Assembly (NCBI RefSeq): GCF_021202945.1
Contig: NZ_JAJOYR010000001.1
Location: 2,089,543 to 2,153,542, forward strand
Reading direction: 5' to 3'
Source of the DNA: Stenotrophomonas sp. SY1
GTDB lineage: Bacteria; Pseudomonadota; Gammaproteobacteria; Xanthomonadales; Xanthomonadaceae
Length of the DNA: 64,000 nucleotides
The notes beneath the pieces were generated by a model. It did no database searches and had not been told where the DNA came from. It saw only the letters and a program-made list of their open reading frames with translations. Numbering within the stretch: the stretch's first letter is position 1; every line of letters starts with the position of its first letter. Shown in pieces: positions 17,458 through 25,895 of the stretch. The position numbers and the translations under genes are program-made.

Positions 17458-17940
17458 ATGGCCAGTGCATTCGAATTCCAAGCCACCGCCCTGGACGGCC
17501 AGCCGCTGGACCTGGCGGGCTTCGATGGCAAGGTGCTGCTGATCGTCAACACCGCCTCCAAGTGCGGATTCACCCCGCAATACGAAGGCCTGGAGCGGCT
17601 GTGGCGCGAGTACGGCACGCGCGGGCTGGTGGTGCTGGGCTTTCCCTGCGACCAGTTCGGCCATCAGGAGCCGGGCGAGGCGCAGGATATCCGGGCCTTC
17701 TGCGATCTCAATTACGGGGTCAGTTTTCCGATCTCGGCCAAGGTCAAGGTCAACGGCCCGGATGCGCATCCGCTGTGGCATTGGCTGCAACGGCAGAAAC
17801 GCGGCGCATTGGGCATCGGTGCGATCAAATGGAACTTCAGCAAGTTCCTGGTCAGCCGCGACGGGCAGGTGATCGCGCGCTATGCACCAACGGCCAAGCC
17901 GGAGTCGCTGGAAGACGACATCCGCGCGGCGTTGGGTTGA
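17458..17940 (+). CDS. Glutathione peroxidase family thiol peroxidase
   Basis: A 160-residue thioredoxin-fold peroxidase reducing peroxides with glutathione or thioredoxin. The family tetrad is present: Cys in NTASKCGFTPQY, Gln in the FPCDQFGHQEPG block, and Trp-Asn in KWNFSKFLV. The active-site residue is Cys, not selenocysteine. No signal peptide, so it is cytosolic. I prefer ATG 17458 with CGGAGA 7 nt upstream over the in-frame GTG at 17452. It diverges from dcp and converges on fpr, with a short repeat element between. Confidence 0.92.
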   Translation: MASAFEFQATALDGQPLDLAGFDGKVLLIVNTASKCGFTPQYEGLERLWREYGTRGLVVLGFPCDQFGHQEPGEAQDIRAFCDLNYGVSFPISAKVKVNGPDAHPLWHWLQRQKRGALGIGAIKWNFSKFLVSRDGQVIARYAPTAKPESLEDDIRAALG

Positions 17941-17956
17941 TGCGCAAACGGAACCG

Positions 17957-18073
17957 TATAGGAGCGGCGTAAGCCGCGAAGCAGTTAATACATGGAACAC
18001 CGGGCCAGTCTGCAATTGCAGTTGACCCGATACCCAGTCCTTGATCAGCTTCGCGGCTTACGCCGCTCCTACA
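17957..18073. repeat. Short interspersed element, copy 4
   Basis: A 117-bp unit with left end TATAGGAGCGGCGTAAGCCG and an inverted right end CGGCTTACGCCGCTCCTACA; the core is unrelated to copies 2 and 3. It lies between two convergent genes, as expected of REP doublets that also act on transcript ends. Confidence 0.8.
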
Positions 18074-18087
18074 AGGGTTGCAGCGGC

Positions 18088-18870
18088 TTACTTCTCGACG
18101 AAGGCCCGCTCGAACACGTAATGGCCGGGCGTGCCGATGCGCGAGGACACCTCGAAACCGCGGGCGTCGAGCACGCTGCGCAGGTCGGCCAGCATCTGCG
18201 GGCTGCCGCAGATCATGAAGCGGTCATTGGCCGGGTCCAGCGGCGGCAGGCCAAGGCTCTGCTGCATCAGGCCGGTTTCCATCAGCGTGGTCAGGCGGCC
18301 CTGGTTCGGGAACGGCTCGCGGGTGACGGCCGGGTAGTACAGCAGCTTGTCACGGACGATGTCGCCGAGGATCTCGTCTTCCGGCAGTTCCTTCTCGAAG
18401 TACTCGCGGTAGGCCAGGTCCTTCTCGAAGCGCACGCCATGGCAGACGATGACCTTCTCGAAGCGCTCGTAGGTCTCCGGGTCCTTGACGATGCTCAGCC
18501 ACGGCGCCAGGCCGGTGCCGGTGCCCAGCAGATAAAGGTGCTTGCCGGGGTGCAGGTCGCTGATCAGCAGCGTGCCGGTGGGCTTCTTGCCGACCAGCAC
18601 CTTGTCGCCGGGCTTGAGGTGTTGCAGGCGCGAAGTCAGCGGGCCGTCCTGCACCTTGATGCTGAAGAAGTGCAGCTGCTCTTCCCAGTTGGCGCTGGCG
18701 ATGGAATAGGCACGCATCAGCGGGCGGGCACCGTCGTTTTCCAGGCCGATCATCACGAATTGGCCGTTGTCGAAGCGGAAGCCGCTGTCGCGGGTGGTCG
18801 AGAAGCTGAAGTAGGCGTCCGTCCAATGACGGACTTCAAGCACCGTTTCGGCGCCAAAAGCGGAAGACAT
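18088..18870 (-). CDS. fpr: Ferredoxin/flavodoxin-NADP+ reductase
   Basis: A 260-residue FAD enzyme moving electrons between NADPH and ferredoxin or flavodoxin. Motifs in order: FAD-binding RAYSIAS (about residues 54-60), GTLLISDL, the NADP loop LLGTGTGLAPWLSI, VIVCHGVR, and FMICGSPQML. The C-terminus ends in FVEK, matching the bacterial Fpr class that lacks a C-terminal aromatic tail, and length fits. It is cytosolic and monocistronic. A Fur-box-like palindrome 50 nt upstream (18920-18940) suggests iron-linked control. Confidence 0.93.
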   Translation of the reverse strand: MSSAFGAETVLEVRHWTDAYFSFSTTRDSGFRFDNGQFVMIGLENDGARPLMRAYSIASANWEEQLHFFSIKVQDGPLTSRLQHLKPGDKVLVGKKPTGTLLISDLHPGKHLYLLGTGTGLAPWLSIVKDPETYERFEKVIVCHGVRFEKDLAYREYFEKELPEDEILGDIVRDKLLYYPAVTREPFPNQGRLTTLMETGLMQQSLGLPPLDPANDRFMICGSPQMLADLRSVLDARGFEVSSRIGTPGHYVFERAFVEK

Positions 18871-18919
18871 GCCGTGATTCGTTGTAGGAATGACTGCGGC
18901 ATTCTAGCCGATTTCAATT

Positions 18920-18940
18920 AAATGGGAATGAATCTCATTT
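18920..18940. promoter_or_regulatory. Fur-box-like palindrome upstream of fpr
   Basis: AAATGGGAATGAATCTCATTT is an imperfect palindrome (7 of 8 arm positions pair) that fits the 7-1-7 Fur scheme with 5 of 7 matches in each half. It lies 50-70 nt before the fpr start. The rest of the gap to 19071 shows nothing recognisable. Confidence 0.5.
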
Positions 18941-19071
18941 GCTGGCAAGGGTCGGGTTTGGAATGCGGGCTGCGTGGAAGTGGCAGCGGGCAGGCAGGCG
19001 CTCAATTCCAGCGATCCGGGGGCGGTTGGCCGGGATAGCGCGCCGCTCCATCCCGGATCACGAACAACCGA

Positions 19072-20931
19072 TCACCGATATCCGGCCGCCTGCAGCTCGA
19101 ACAACTCCGCGTAGCGGCCGCCTTCGGTCATCAGCTGCTCATGGGTGCCGCTGGCCTCGATGCGGCCATCGGCCAGCACCAGGATGCGGTCGGCCATGCG
19201 CACCGATGAGAAACGATGCGAGATCAGCACCGCGGTGCGGTTGTCCGACAGTTCCTTGAAACGCTGGAACACCTCGAACTCGGCGCGTGCATCCAGGGCT
19301 GCGGTGGGCTCGTCGAGGATCATCACCTGCGCATCGCGCATGTAGGCACGGGCGATGGCGATCTTCTGCCATTGGCCGCCGGACAGGTCCACGCCGGTCT
19401 TGAAGCGGCGGCCGATCAGCTGGTCATAGCCGGCCGGCAGGCCGTCGATGACTTCGTCGGCCAGGGCACGACGTGCAGCGTCGCGGATACGGTCTTCGTC
19501 ATCCATTGCCTCCACCAGGCCGACACCGATGTTCTCGCCGGCGGTCAGGTGATAGCGGACGAAGTCCTGGAAGATCACGCCCAGGTTGGCGCGCAGGTCG
19601 TCCAGGTCGTAGTCGCGCAGGTCGCGGCCATCGAGCAGGATGCGGCCTTCGTCCGGGTCGTACAGACGTGCCAGCAGCTTGACCAGGGTGGTCTTGCCGG
19701 CACCGTTCTCACCGACGAGGGCGAGCACCTCGCCGGCGCGCAGGTGGAAATCGAGATTGCGCACTGCCCAGCGCTCGGCATCGGGGTAGCGGAAGCCGAC
19801 GTTCTCGAACACGAAGCCCTCGCGGATCGGGCGCGGGATGGCGACGGCATCGGTGCGCGAGTGGATTTCCGGCTTGATCGCGAAGAACGTGAATAGATCG
19901 TCCAGGTACAGCGCCTGGCTGGCCACCTGCGAAAAACCGGTCAGCAGGCCTTCGAGCAGCTGACGCAGGCGCAGGAAGCTGCCGGACAGGAAGGTCAGGT
20001 CGCCGATGCTGAAATCACCACGGATCGTGCGCCAGGCGATGTAGGCGTAGGCGGTGTAATAGCCCAGCGTACCCAGCGCCGCGAGCACGGTGCCCCACAA
20101 CGCGCGCTTGCGCGCCAGCGCGCGGTTGGCCAGGAAGAAGCGCTCGGCCAGCAGCTTGTAGCGTTCAATCAGGAAACGATGGAGGTTGAAGATCTTCACC
20201 TCCTTGGCGGTTTCCACACTGGCGCCAACCTGGCGCAGGTAGTCGAGCTGGCGGCGCTCGGGCGTCCAACTGAAGTTGAGCGAGTAACCCAGCGTGTTGA
20301 AGTGCGATTCGCCGATGAAGGCAGGCACCAGCGCGACGGCCAGCAACGCGATCAGCCAGGGCGCGTAGATCACCAGGCCGGCGGCGAAGCTGATGACGGT
20401 GATGACATCCTGTGCCTGCCCGAACAACTGGCTCATCAGGCTCATCCGGCCCATCGTCTGGCGACGCGCACGGTCGAGCTTGTCCTGCAGTTCCGGGTCC
20501 TCGAAATCCTCAAGGTCCAGTTCGGCGGCGTGTTCCATCAGGCGCACGCTGGTGGCGTTGGTGAACAGTTCCGAGAGCAGTGCGTCGGCGTAATTGACCA
20601 GCCGCCCGAGCAGGTCCGAACCGATCGCGATGCCCAGCTCCAGCAGCAGCAGTTCCAGCAGCGTGCTGAGGTGGCCGCTGGCCAGCGCTTCGCCCAGTGG
20701 CGGCATCGGGCCGGCACCGGCCAGGCGCACGGCTTCATCGATGATCAGCTTGCCCACGTACAACATCGCCACCGGCAGCAAGGCGCGGATCAGGCGCAGG
20801 CCGAGGCTGGCGATGGTCAGGATGCGGCTGGTCTGCCACACCTGCCGCAGGAACGGCGGCAGGTTGCGCATGGCATTCATGCGTTCGCGCAGGCTGGGTT
20901 TTGCTTGGGTGTTGGATGCAGCGTGGGGCAT
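19072..20931 (-). CDS. ABC exporter, fused permease and ATPase
   Basis: A 619-residue half-transporter: an N-terminal membrane domain with about six helices (residues 35-345) and a C-terminal nucleotide-binding domain. The ATPase has Walker A (VGENGAGKTT), Q-loop (VIFQDF), signature (DLSGGQWQK), Walker B (VMILDEPTAALD) and the H-loop (LISHRF). It likely works as a homodimer exporting a lipid, peptide or drug; family relatives are annotated as multidrug or lipid exporters but the substrate cannot be read here. It stands alone on the minus strand. The ATG at 20931 lacks a good ribosome site; an internal ATG at 20880 is an alternative. Confidence 0.9.
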   Translation of the reverse strand: MPHAASNTQAKPSLRERMNAMRNLPPFLRQVWQTSRILTIASLGLRLIRALLPVAMLYVGKLIIDEAVRLAGAGPMPPLGEALASGHLSTLLELLLLELGIAIGSDLLGRLVNYADALLSELFTNATSVRLMEHAAELDLEDFEDPELQDKLDRARRQTMGRMSLMSQLFGQAQDVITVISFAAGLVIYAPWLIALLAVALVPAFIGESHFNTLGYSLNFSWTPERRQLDYLRQVGASVETAKEVKIFNLHRFLIERYKLLAERFFLANRALARKRALWGTVLAALGTLGYYTAYAYIAWRTIRGDFSIGDLTFLSGSFLRLRQLLEGLLTGFSQVASQALYLDDLFTFFAIKPEIHSRTDAVAIPRPIREGFVFENVGFRYPDAERWAVRNLDFHLRAGEVLALVGENGAGKTTLVKLLARLYDPDEGRILLDGRDLRDYDLDDLRANLGVIFQDFVRYHLTAGENIGVGLVEAMDDEDRIRDAARRALADEVIDGLPAGYDQLIGRRFKTGVDLSGGQWQKIAIARAYMRDAQVMILDEPTAALDARAEFEVFQRFKELSDNRTAVLISHRFSSVRMADRILVLADGRIEASGTHEQLMTEGGRYAELFELQAAGYR

Positions 20932-20982
20932 GGGGGCTTCAACGGTGGTGCGCCGGCACAGGGTACCTGCAAGTTGCCGGGG

Positions 20983-21300
20983 TCAGCCGTCCTTGCCCAG
21001 GTCGATGTCGCCCATGTGCGCGTCATCGCGACCGTCGGGGTTGTCGCGTATCGCTTCGCCGGGGGCGCCGAAGGAGCGATTGCCGCTGTCCACATTGAGC
21101 AGGCTGCGCACGCCGCGGACACCTTCGATGTCGGCCACCAGTTCCTCGACCTGCAGTTTGACCTCCGCGCTGGGAACATCGCCGGACAGGGTTACCCGGC
21201 CCTCCTTGACCTGCACCAACACCTGCGAGGCCTGCCCATGGCGGCCGAGGGTATGAACGATTTCATCGCCGATCAGAGTGTCCGAACGTGCTGCGGCCAT
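20983..21300 (-). CDS. BON-domain protein
   Basis: A 105-residue protein with one BON domain (about residues 8-75; VLVQVKEGRVTLSGDVPS and VRGVRSLLNV are the family pattern), plus a charged Gly/Asp-rich tail. BON domains bind phospholipid membranes or other ligands; OsmY and related stress proteins carry them. No signal peptide is seen, unlike OsmY. The start is set by AGGAG 6 nt before ATG 21300; the reading frame continues a little upstream. Confidence 0.82.
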   Translation of the reverse strand: MAAARSDTLIGDEIVHTLGRHGQASQVLVQVKEGRVTLSGDVPSAEVKLQVEELVADIEGVRGVRSLLNVDSGNRSFGAPGEAIRDNPDGRDDAHMGDIDLGKDG

Positions 21301-21438
21301 TGCGTTCTCCTGGTCAATGGAGACCAACCTTCGCGCAGGTGATGTGAGCGTGGCGTCACCCGGGGTGCGAAGCGGAGCGGGCGTGTGCAGTGACGTCGAT
21401 GCCCGTGCCGGAGTCGCCCGCTGGCCGGGTGGCTTGGC

Positions 21439-22083
21439 TCAGCGGCGCGGACCTTCCGGAGGTGGCGGATCGGACGACTGCAGCGCCACGGGCAGGTGCC
21501 AGCCGAAGTGCATGGCCATCATCCGCAGCCCGAAGCACAGCGATGCACCGGCCAGCGCGCAGGGTACCGGTGGCAACCCCAGCCAATAGCCAAGTGCGAC
21601 CACTGCCGCACCGGCCAAAGCGGCCACCGCGTAAAGCTCGGCCTGCAGCACCAGCGGCACCTGCGCCAGCAGCACGTCACGGGCGATGCCGCCACCGATG
21701 CCGGTCAGCATGCCCAATGCCGCCGCCATCGGCGGATCGATGCCGAAGGACAGCGCCTTCTGCGTGCCGGCCACCGCAAACAGCGCCAGGCCCATCGCAT
21801 CGAACATGCGCACCGGGTACTGCATGCGCTCGATCAGCGGCGCCCAGAAGAAGGTGACGATGCCTGCGGCCAGGGTGATGGCCGGGTAACGCCAGTCGCT
21901 GATCGCCGCTACCGGGGTGGCGCCGATCAGCAGGTCACGGGTGATGCCGCCGGCCAAAGCCGCCGCGAACGACAGCACCAGCACGCCGAAGATATCCAGC
22001 CGGCGACGCACGCCCATCGTCGCCCCGGACAGGGCGAAAACGAAGGTGCCGATCAGGTCGAGGATCAGGACGAGCGTGTTCAT
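21439..22083 (-). CDS. TRIC-type channel family membrane protein (UPF0126)
   Basis: A 214-residue inner-membrane protein with seven hydrophobic helices arranged as two repeats. Each repeat carries the family mark: GGITRDLLIG in the first and GGIARDVLL in the second. The family (YadS/YicG, formerly UPF0126) is structurally related to trimeric intracellular cation channels. Function in bacteria is not settled. Monocistronic as far as can be seen. Confidence 0.88.
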   Translation of the reverse strand: MNTLVLILDLIGTFVFALSGATMGVRRRLDIFGVLVLSFAAALAGGITRDLLIGATPVAAISDWRYPAITLAAGIVTFFWAPLIERMQYPVRMFDAMGLALFAVAGTQKALSFGIDPPMAAALGMLTGIGGGIARDVLLAQVPLVLQAELYAVAALAGAAVVALGYWLGLPPVPCALAGASLCFGLRMMAMHFGWHLPVALQSSDPPPPEGPRR

Positions 22084-22163
22084 GCAGCCTATTGTGCGGT
22101 CTGCCCGGGGCTGCGGCCATCGGTCCGGTCCGGCGTGGAAGCGGCCGGACCGGACTGGTCTGC

Positions 22164-22610
22164 TTACGGCAGCGGCGGCAGCAGACCGGCGCCCAATCGG
22201 TTCCAGGCATTGATCACCGCCACGCCCATGCTCAGGTCGCTGATGCCCTTTTCGTCGAAGTGGGGTGCCAGTGCGTCGAATGCGGCGTCCGACGGTGCGC
22301 CGTCGGGCAGCCGGGTCAGCGCTTCGGCCCAGCCCAGCGCGGCGCGTTCGCGGGCATCGAAGAAGCGGCTTTCATGCCAGGCCGGCAGCGTATCGAGCTT
22401 GCGCGGCTCGATGCCGGCTTTGCGCAGCGCGGTGCCGTGCATGTCCATGCAATAGCCGCAGCCGTTGATCTGCGATACACGCAGGAACACCAGCTCCATC
22501 AGGTCGTGCTCGATGGAACTGTCATGCACTGCCTTGCTGGTGGCCAGCAGGCCCTTGAAGGCATCGGCGGCAAGGCGGGGATAGGGGACGCGGGGCGAAG
22601 CTGCGGACAT
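22164..22610 (-). CDS. Carboxymuconolactone decarboxylase/AhpD-like protein, ECF41 partner
   Basis: A 148-residue protein with the AhpD-like all-helical fold and a redox-active CGYCMDMH motif (CxxC plus His), typical of peroxidase-like carboxymuconolactone decarboxylase members. It lies 36 nt downstream of an ECF41 sigma factor gene on the same strand; this family is the standard genomic partner of ECF41. GGAGA is placed 7 nt before the ATG. Probably it detoxifies or senses a hydroperoxide-type compound, which is inference from the CxxC motif. Confidence 0.9.
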   Translation of the reverse strand: MSAASPRVPYPRLAADAFKGLLATSKAVHDSSIEHDLMELVFLRVSQINGCGYCMDMHGTALRKAGIEPRKLDTLPAWHESRFFDARERAALGWAEALTRLPDGAPSDAAFDALAPHFDEKGISDLSMGVAVINAWNRLGAGLLPPLP

Positions 22611-22646
22611 TTCAGGTCTCCGGATGGCCACGATGGCCACCTTTCA

Positions 22647-23543
22647 TCACAAGGACGCGCCAGCGTCGTTCGCTGTGACGCTCGCCGGCAATTTGTTCGG
22701 GTTGAGCACGCTGTAGATCGTGGTGATGCGGCCATCGACGATTTCGACGGTGGTCACCGAGTGCAGATGGCCGTTGTCGAAGCGCAGGATCGCCGGTTCG
22801 CCGTTGACGTTACCCAGCTGCGCCGGTTGCGCCGCACCCCGGCGGGCGATGGCCCAGAACAGCCGGCCAATGCGCTCGGCGCCCAGCAACGGACGGATCG
22901 CTGCCGTCACCACGCCGCCGCCATCGGAGATCAGGCGGGCATTGGTGTGCAGCAATGCCTGGATGGCTTCGCTGTCACCCCGCTGCGAGGCCTCCATGAA
23001 GCGGGCCAGCAGTTGCCGGTGCTGGCCGCTGTCGGCGTTGAAGCGTGGCCGCCCGGCCTGCAGCCGCTGTTTGGCGCGATGCACCAGCTGCCGGCAGCTG
23101 GCCTCGCTGTGGCCCAGCAACGGTGCGATCTCCCGGTAATCGTGGTCGAACACTTCCTTGAGCAGGAAGGCAGCGCGTTCTTCCGGCCCCAGTTGTTCGA
23201 GCAGGGTCAGGAAGGCGAGGGAAACATCTTCGGCCAGGGAGTGAATCTGGTCCGGCGCCGGTTCGCCGGGTAGCTCCAGTGCGACGTGCAGCGGTTCCGG
23301 CAGCCATGGGCCGACGTAGTCCAGCCGCTGGCGGGTGGCCTTGCGCAGCCGGTCCAGGCCGAGCCGGGTGGTCGCGGTGACCAGCCAGGCCTCCGGGTCA
23401 TTGATGGCGGCGGTATCGGCGTCGGCCCAGCGCAGCCAGGCATCCTGGACCACGTCTTCGGCGTCGGCGCGGCTACCCAGCAGGCGATACGCCAGCGCCA
23501 GCAGGCGCGGGCGGTGGGTCTGGAAGGTGGTTTCGGCGTTCAT
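22647..23543 (-). CDS. ECF41-group RNA polymerase sigma factor (SigJ-like)
   Basis: A 298-residue extracytoplasmic-function sigma factor with region 2 (LALAYRLLGSRADAEDVVQDAWLRW), region 4 (REIAPLLGHSEASCRQLVHRAKQRL), and a C-terminal SnoaL-like domain that acts as an in-built regulator in this group. ECF41 hallmarks are present: WLPEPL in the linker, DGGG in the SnoaL-like domain and NPNKL near the C-terminus. No separate anti-sigma gene is present, as expected. A promoter of the ECF41 type lies directly upstream, so the gene is probably self-activated together with the decarboxylase-like gene. The start at 23543 has no ribosome site, consistent with a leaderless transcript. Confidence 0.93.
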   Translation of the reverse strand: MNAETTFQTHRPRLLALAYRLLGSRADAEDVVQDAWLRWADADTAAINDPEAWLVTATTRLGLDRLRKATRQRLDYVGPWLPEPLHVALELPGEPAPDQIHSLAEDVSLAFLTLLEQLGPEERAAFLLKEVFDHDYREIAPLLGHSEASCRQLVHRAKQRLQAGRPRFNADSGQHRQLLARFMEASQRGDSEAIQALLHTNARLISDGGGVVTAAIRPLLGAERIGRLFWAIARRGAAQPAQLGNVNGEPAILRFDNGHLHSVTTVEIVDGRITTIYSVLNPNKLPASVTANDAGASL

Positions 23544-23551
23544 GTGGCAAG

Positions 23552-23578
23552 GACGCGGCAGGGCGGGCCGGTGTGACA
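23552..23578 (-). promoter_or_regulatory. ECF41-type promoter
   Basis: On the minus strand TGTCACA (23578-23572), 16 nt, then CGTC (23555-23552). This is the reported ECF41 recognition pattern. It ends 8 nt before the sigma factor ATG, so the mRNA would begin at or very near the start codon. Confidence 0.8.
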
Positions 23579-23764
23579 GTGTGTCCCAAAGGGTGGGTAT
23601 CTGGCGCAGAAGCGGCCTTGGCCGCCAAGGCACGGGCGCTGGCAGGCCACGTGCCTGGCGGCCTGCGTCGCTGCTACCAAGGTAGGGGCAGGGAGCACGC
23701 TCCGGCGGCAAGGCGTAAAATGGCCGGCTGAAACCCCCGCCAGCCTTCAGCAAGCGAGCAAGCC

Positions 23765-25282
23765 GTGACATCGATCAAGCAGGAAGATTTCATCCAGTCC
23801 GTCGCCGACGCATTGCAGTACATCTCGTACTACCACCCGGTGGACTACATCAAGAACCTCGCTGCCGCCTATGAGCGCGAGGAATCGCCGGCCGCCAAGG
23901 AGGCGATCGCGCAGATCCTGATCAATTCGCGCATGTGCGCCGAAGGTCACCGCCCGATCTGCCAGGACACCGGCATCGTCACCGTGTTCCTGGAAATCGG
24001 CATGAACGTGCGCTGGGACGACGCCACCATGGGCGTGGAGGACATGGCCAATGAAGGCATCCGCCGCGCCTACGCCTACCCGGACAACAAGCTGCGCGCC
24101 TCGGTGCTGGCCGACCCGGCCGGCAAGCGCACCAACACCAAGGACAACACCCCGGGCGTGGTCAACATCAAGGTCGTGCCGGGTGATACGGTCGACGTGA
24201 TCGTGGCCGCCAAGGGCGGTGGTTCGGAAGCCAAGAGCAAGTTCGCCATGCTCAACCCGTCCGATTCGATCGTGGATTGGGTGCTCAAGACCGTGCCGAC
24301 CATGGGTGCAGGCTGGTGCCCGCCGGGCATGCTTGGCATCGGTATCGGTGGTACCGCCGAGAAGGCGATGCTGCTGGCCAAGGAATCGCTGATGGAGCCG
24401 ATCGACATCACCGATCTGCAGGCCCGCGGCGCTTCCAACCGTGCCGAAGAGCTGCGTCTTGAGCTGTACGAAAAGGTCAACGCGCTGGGCATTGGTGCGC
24501 AGGGCCTGGGCGGCCTGACCACGGTGCTGGACATCAAGGTCAAGGACTTCCCGACCCACGCCGCCAACCTGCCGGTGGCGATGATCCCGAACTGCGCCGC
24601 CACCCGCCACGCGCACTTCACCCTGGATGGCAGCGGCCCGGTGATGCTGGACCCGCCGTCGCTGGAAGACTGGCCCGAGCTGACCTACGACTCGTCCAAG
24701 GGCACCCGCGTCGATCTGGACAACATCACCCCGGAAGAAGTGGCCGCATGGAAGCCGGGCCAGACCCTGCTGCTCAACGGCAAGCTGCTGACCGGCCGCG
24801 ACGCCGCGCACAAGCGCATGGTCGAGATGCTCAACAAGGGCGAGCAGCTGCCGGTCGATCTGAAGGGCCGCTTCATCTACTACGTTGGCCCGGTCGATCC
24901 GGTGCGCGACGAAGTGGTGGGCCCGGCTGGCCCGACCACCGCCACGCGCATGGACAAGTTCACCCGCCAGATCCTGGAGCAGACCGGCCTGCTGGGCATG
25001 GTCGGCAAGGCCGAGCGCGGCCCGGCTGCCATTGAGGCCATCCGCGACAACAAGTCGGCCTATCTGATGGCGGTCGGCGGTTCGGCCTACCTGGTGTCCA
25101 AGGCGATCAAGGCTTCCAAGGTGGTTGGTTTCGCCGACCTGGGCATGGAAGCGATCTACGAGTTCACCGTGCAGGACATGCCGGTGACCGTGGCCGTGGA
25201 TTCCACCGGTGAATCCGTGCACAAGACCGGCCCGCGTGAATGGCAGGCGCGCATCGGCAAGATTCCGGTGGTGGTGGAGTAA
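23765..25282 (+). CDS. Fumarate hydratase, class I (iron-sulfur)
   Basis: A 505-residue oxygen-sensitive fumarase of the TCA cycle interconverting fumarate and malate. The three [4Fe-4S] cysteines are C66 (PICQDTG), C185 (GWCPPGML) and C277 (PNCAATRH); the spacings of 119 and 92 match E. coli FumA (119 and 94). N-terminal alpha and C-terminal beta parts are fused, as in FumA/FumB. The start is GTG at 23765. A hairpin terminator follows at 25310. The expected companion class II fumarase is not in this window. Confidence 0.95.
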   Translation: MTSIKQEDFIQSVADALQYISYYHPVDYIKNLAAAYEREESPAAKEAIAQILINSRMCAEGHRPICQDTGIVTVFLEIGMNVRWDDATMGVEDMANEGIRRAYAYPDNKLRASVLADPAGKRTNTKDNTPGVVNIKVVPGDTVDVIVAAKGGGSEAKSKFAMLNPSDSIVDWVLKTVPTMGAGWCPPGMLGIGIGGTAEKAMLLAKESLMEPIDITDLQARGASNRAEELRLELYEKVNALGIGAQGLGGLTTVLDIKVKDFPTHAANLPVAMIPNCAATRHAHFTLDGSGPVMLDPPSLEDWPELTYDSSKGTRVDLDNITPEEVAAWKPGQTLLLNGKLLTGRDAAHKRMVEMLNKGEQLPVDLKGRFIYYVGPVDPVRDEVVGPAGPTTATRMDKFTRQILEQTGLLGMVGKAERGPAAIEAIRDNKSAYLMAVGGSAYLVSKAIKASKVVGFADLGMEAIYEFTVQDMPVTVAVDSTGESVHKTGPREWQARIGKIPVVVE

Positions 25283-25309
25283 GCCGCACCGGATTGACTG
25301 GTGATGCAG

Positions 25310-25338
25310 CGACGGCCCGGGCTATGCTCGGGCCGTCG
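25310..25338 (+). terminator. Hairpin terminator after fumarase
   Basis: Stem CGACGGCCCG / CGGGCCGTCG (10 bp, 9-nt loop) followed by TCGTTT, 28 nt after the stop. Confidence 0.6.
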
Positions 25339-25357
25339 TCGTTTGCGGGGTGGACCG

Positions 25358-25675
25358 ATGCGGAATATCCAGTGGTTGATGGCTTTGGCAGTGGCGATGT
25401 CGATTGCCGGCTGCGGCAATGGAAGTTGGCGCGATGCGCCAAGGAATGATCCGGCGGCCTGCGTGAACTACTGCCAGAGCCGTTACCAGGAATGCAATGC
25501 CAACCCGCGCAGCTATGGCGATTGTGGCGAGGCGAACAGGAACAACCAGTGCGACAAGATCACCAATTCCGAGCTGCGCGGCGCTTGTCAGACGTCACAG
25601 GCGTTCTGTCAGAACCGTTCGGCTGCCTCGGTGTGTGGTGAGCGCCTCAGTACATGCATGGCCAGCTGCAACTGA
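25358..25675 (+). CDS. Small cysteine-rich lipoprotein, unrecognised
   Basis: A 105-residue predicted lipoprotein (lipobox SIAGC, lipidated C19) whose mature part has ten further cysteines (35, 39, 46, 56, 65, 77, 84, 93, 100, 104), enough for five disulfides. The first pair is spaced CVNYC and the last three lie within twelve residues. I do not recognise a family. The even Cys number and export signal suggest a disulfide-stapled cell-envelope protein. It begins 20 nt after the fumarase terminator and is followed by a SMAG repeat. No functional hint comes from its neighbours. Confidence 0.72.
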   Translation: MRNIQWLMALAVAMSIAGCGNGSWRDAPRNDPAACVNYCQSRYQECNANPRSYGDCGEANRNNQCDKITNSELRGACQTSQAFCQNRSAASVCGERLSTCMASCN

Positions 25676-25694
25676 GCCGGATCCGCATCGCCCG

Positions 25695-25717
25695 GTAGTG
25701 CCGAGCCATGCTCGGCA
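25695..25717 (+). repeat. SMAG-type (GTAG) palindromic repeat
   Basis: GTAG followed by TGCCGAGCCATGCTCGGCA, the imperfect hairpin typical of Stenotrophomonas GTAG elements. Confidence 0.85.
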
Positions 25718-25813
25718 AGCTGGACTAGCCAGGCGTTATGAAATGGCAGGAGTTTAGGCGGGCTTGAGGACCGTCAGCTTCGCGGCTGAAGCCGTTGCTA
25801 TGCGAAGCAGTTG

Positions 25814-25837
25814 GTAGCGCCGAGCCATGCCCGGCAG
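25814..25837 (+). repeat. SMAG-type (GTAG) palindromic repeat
   Basis: A second GTAG element (GTAGCGCCGAGCCATGCCCGG), same orientation, 119 bp after the first. Between the two lies one truncated GCTTCGCGGCTGAAGCC REP end. Confidence 0.82.
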
Positions 25838-25895
25838 GTGGGGTTGGTCGGGGAACGGGCGCTAGAATGCCGTTCCGTCCGCTTGAGAGCCGCTC

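Noticed and set aside
17290..18015. The dcp frame stays open for 242 codons upstream of the chosen start
   Set aside because: This stretch is antisense to the glutathione peroxidase gene and has no family similarity; the TTG at 17289 has a ribosome site and gives a signal peptide.
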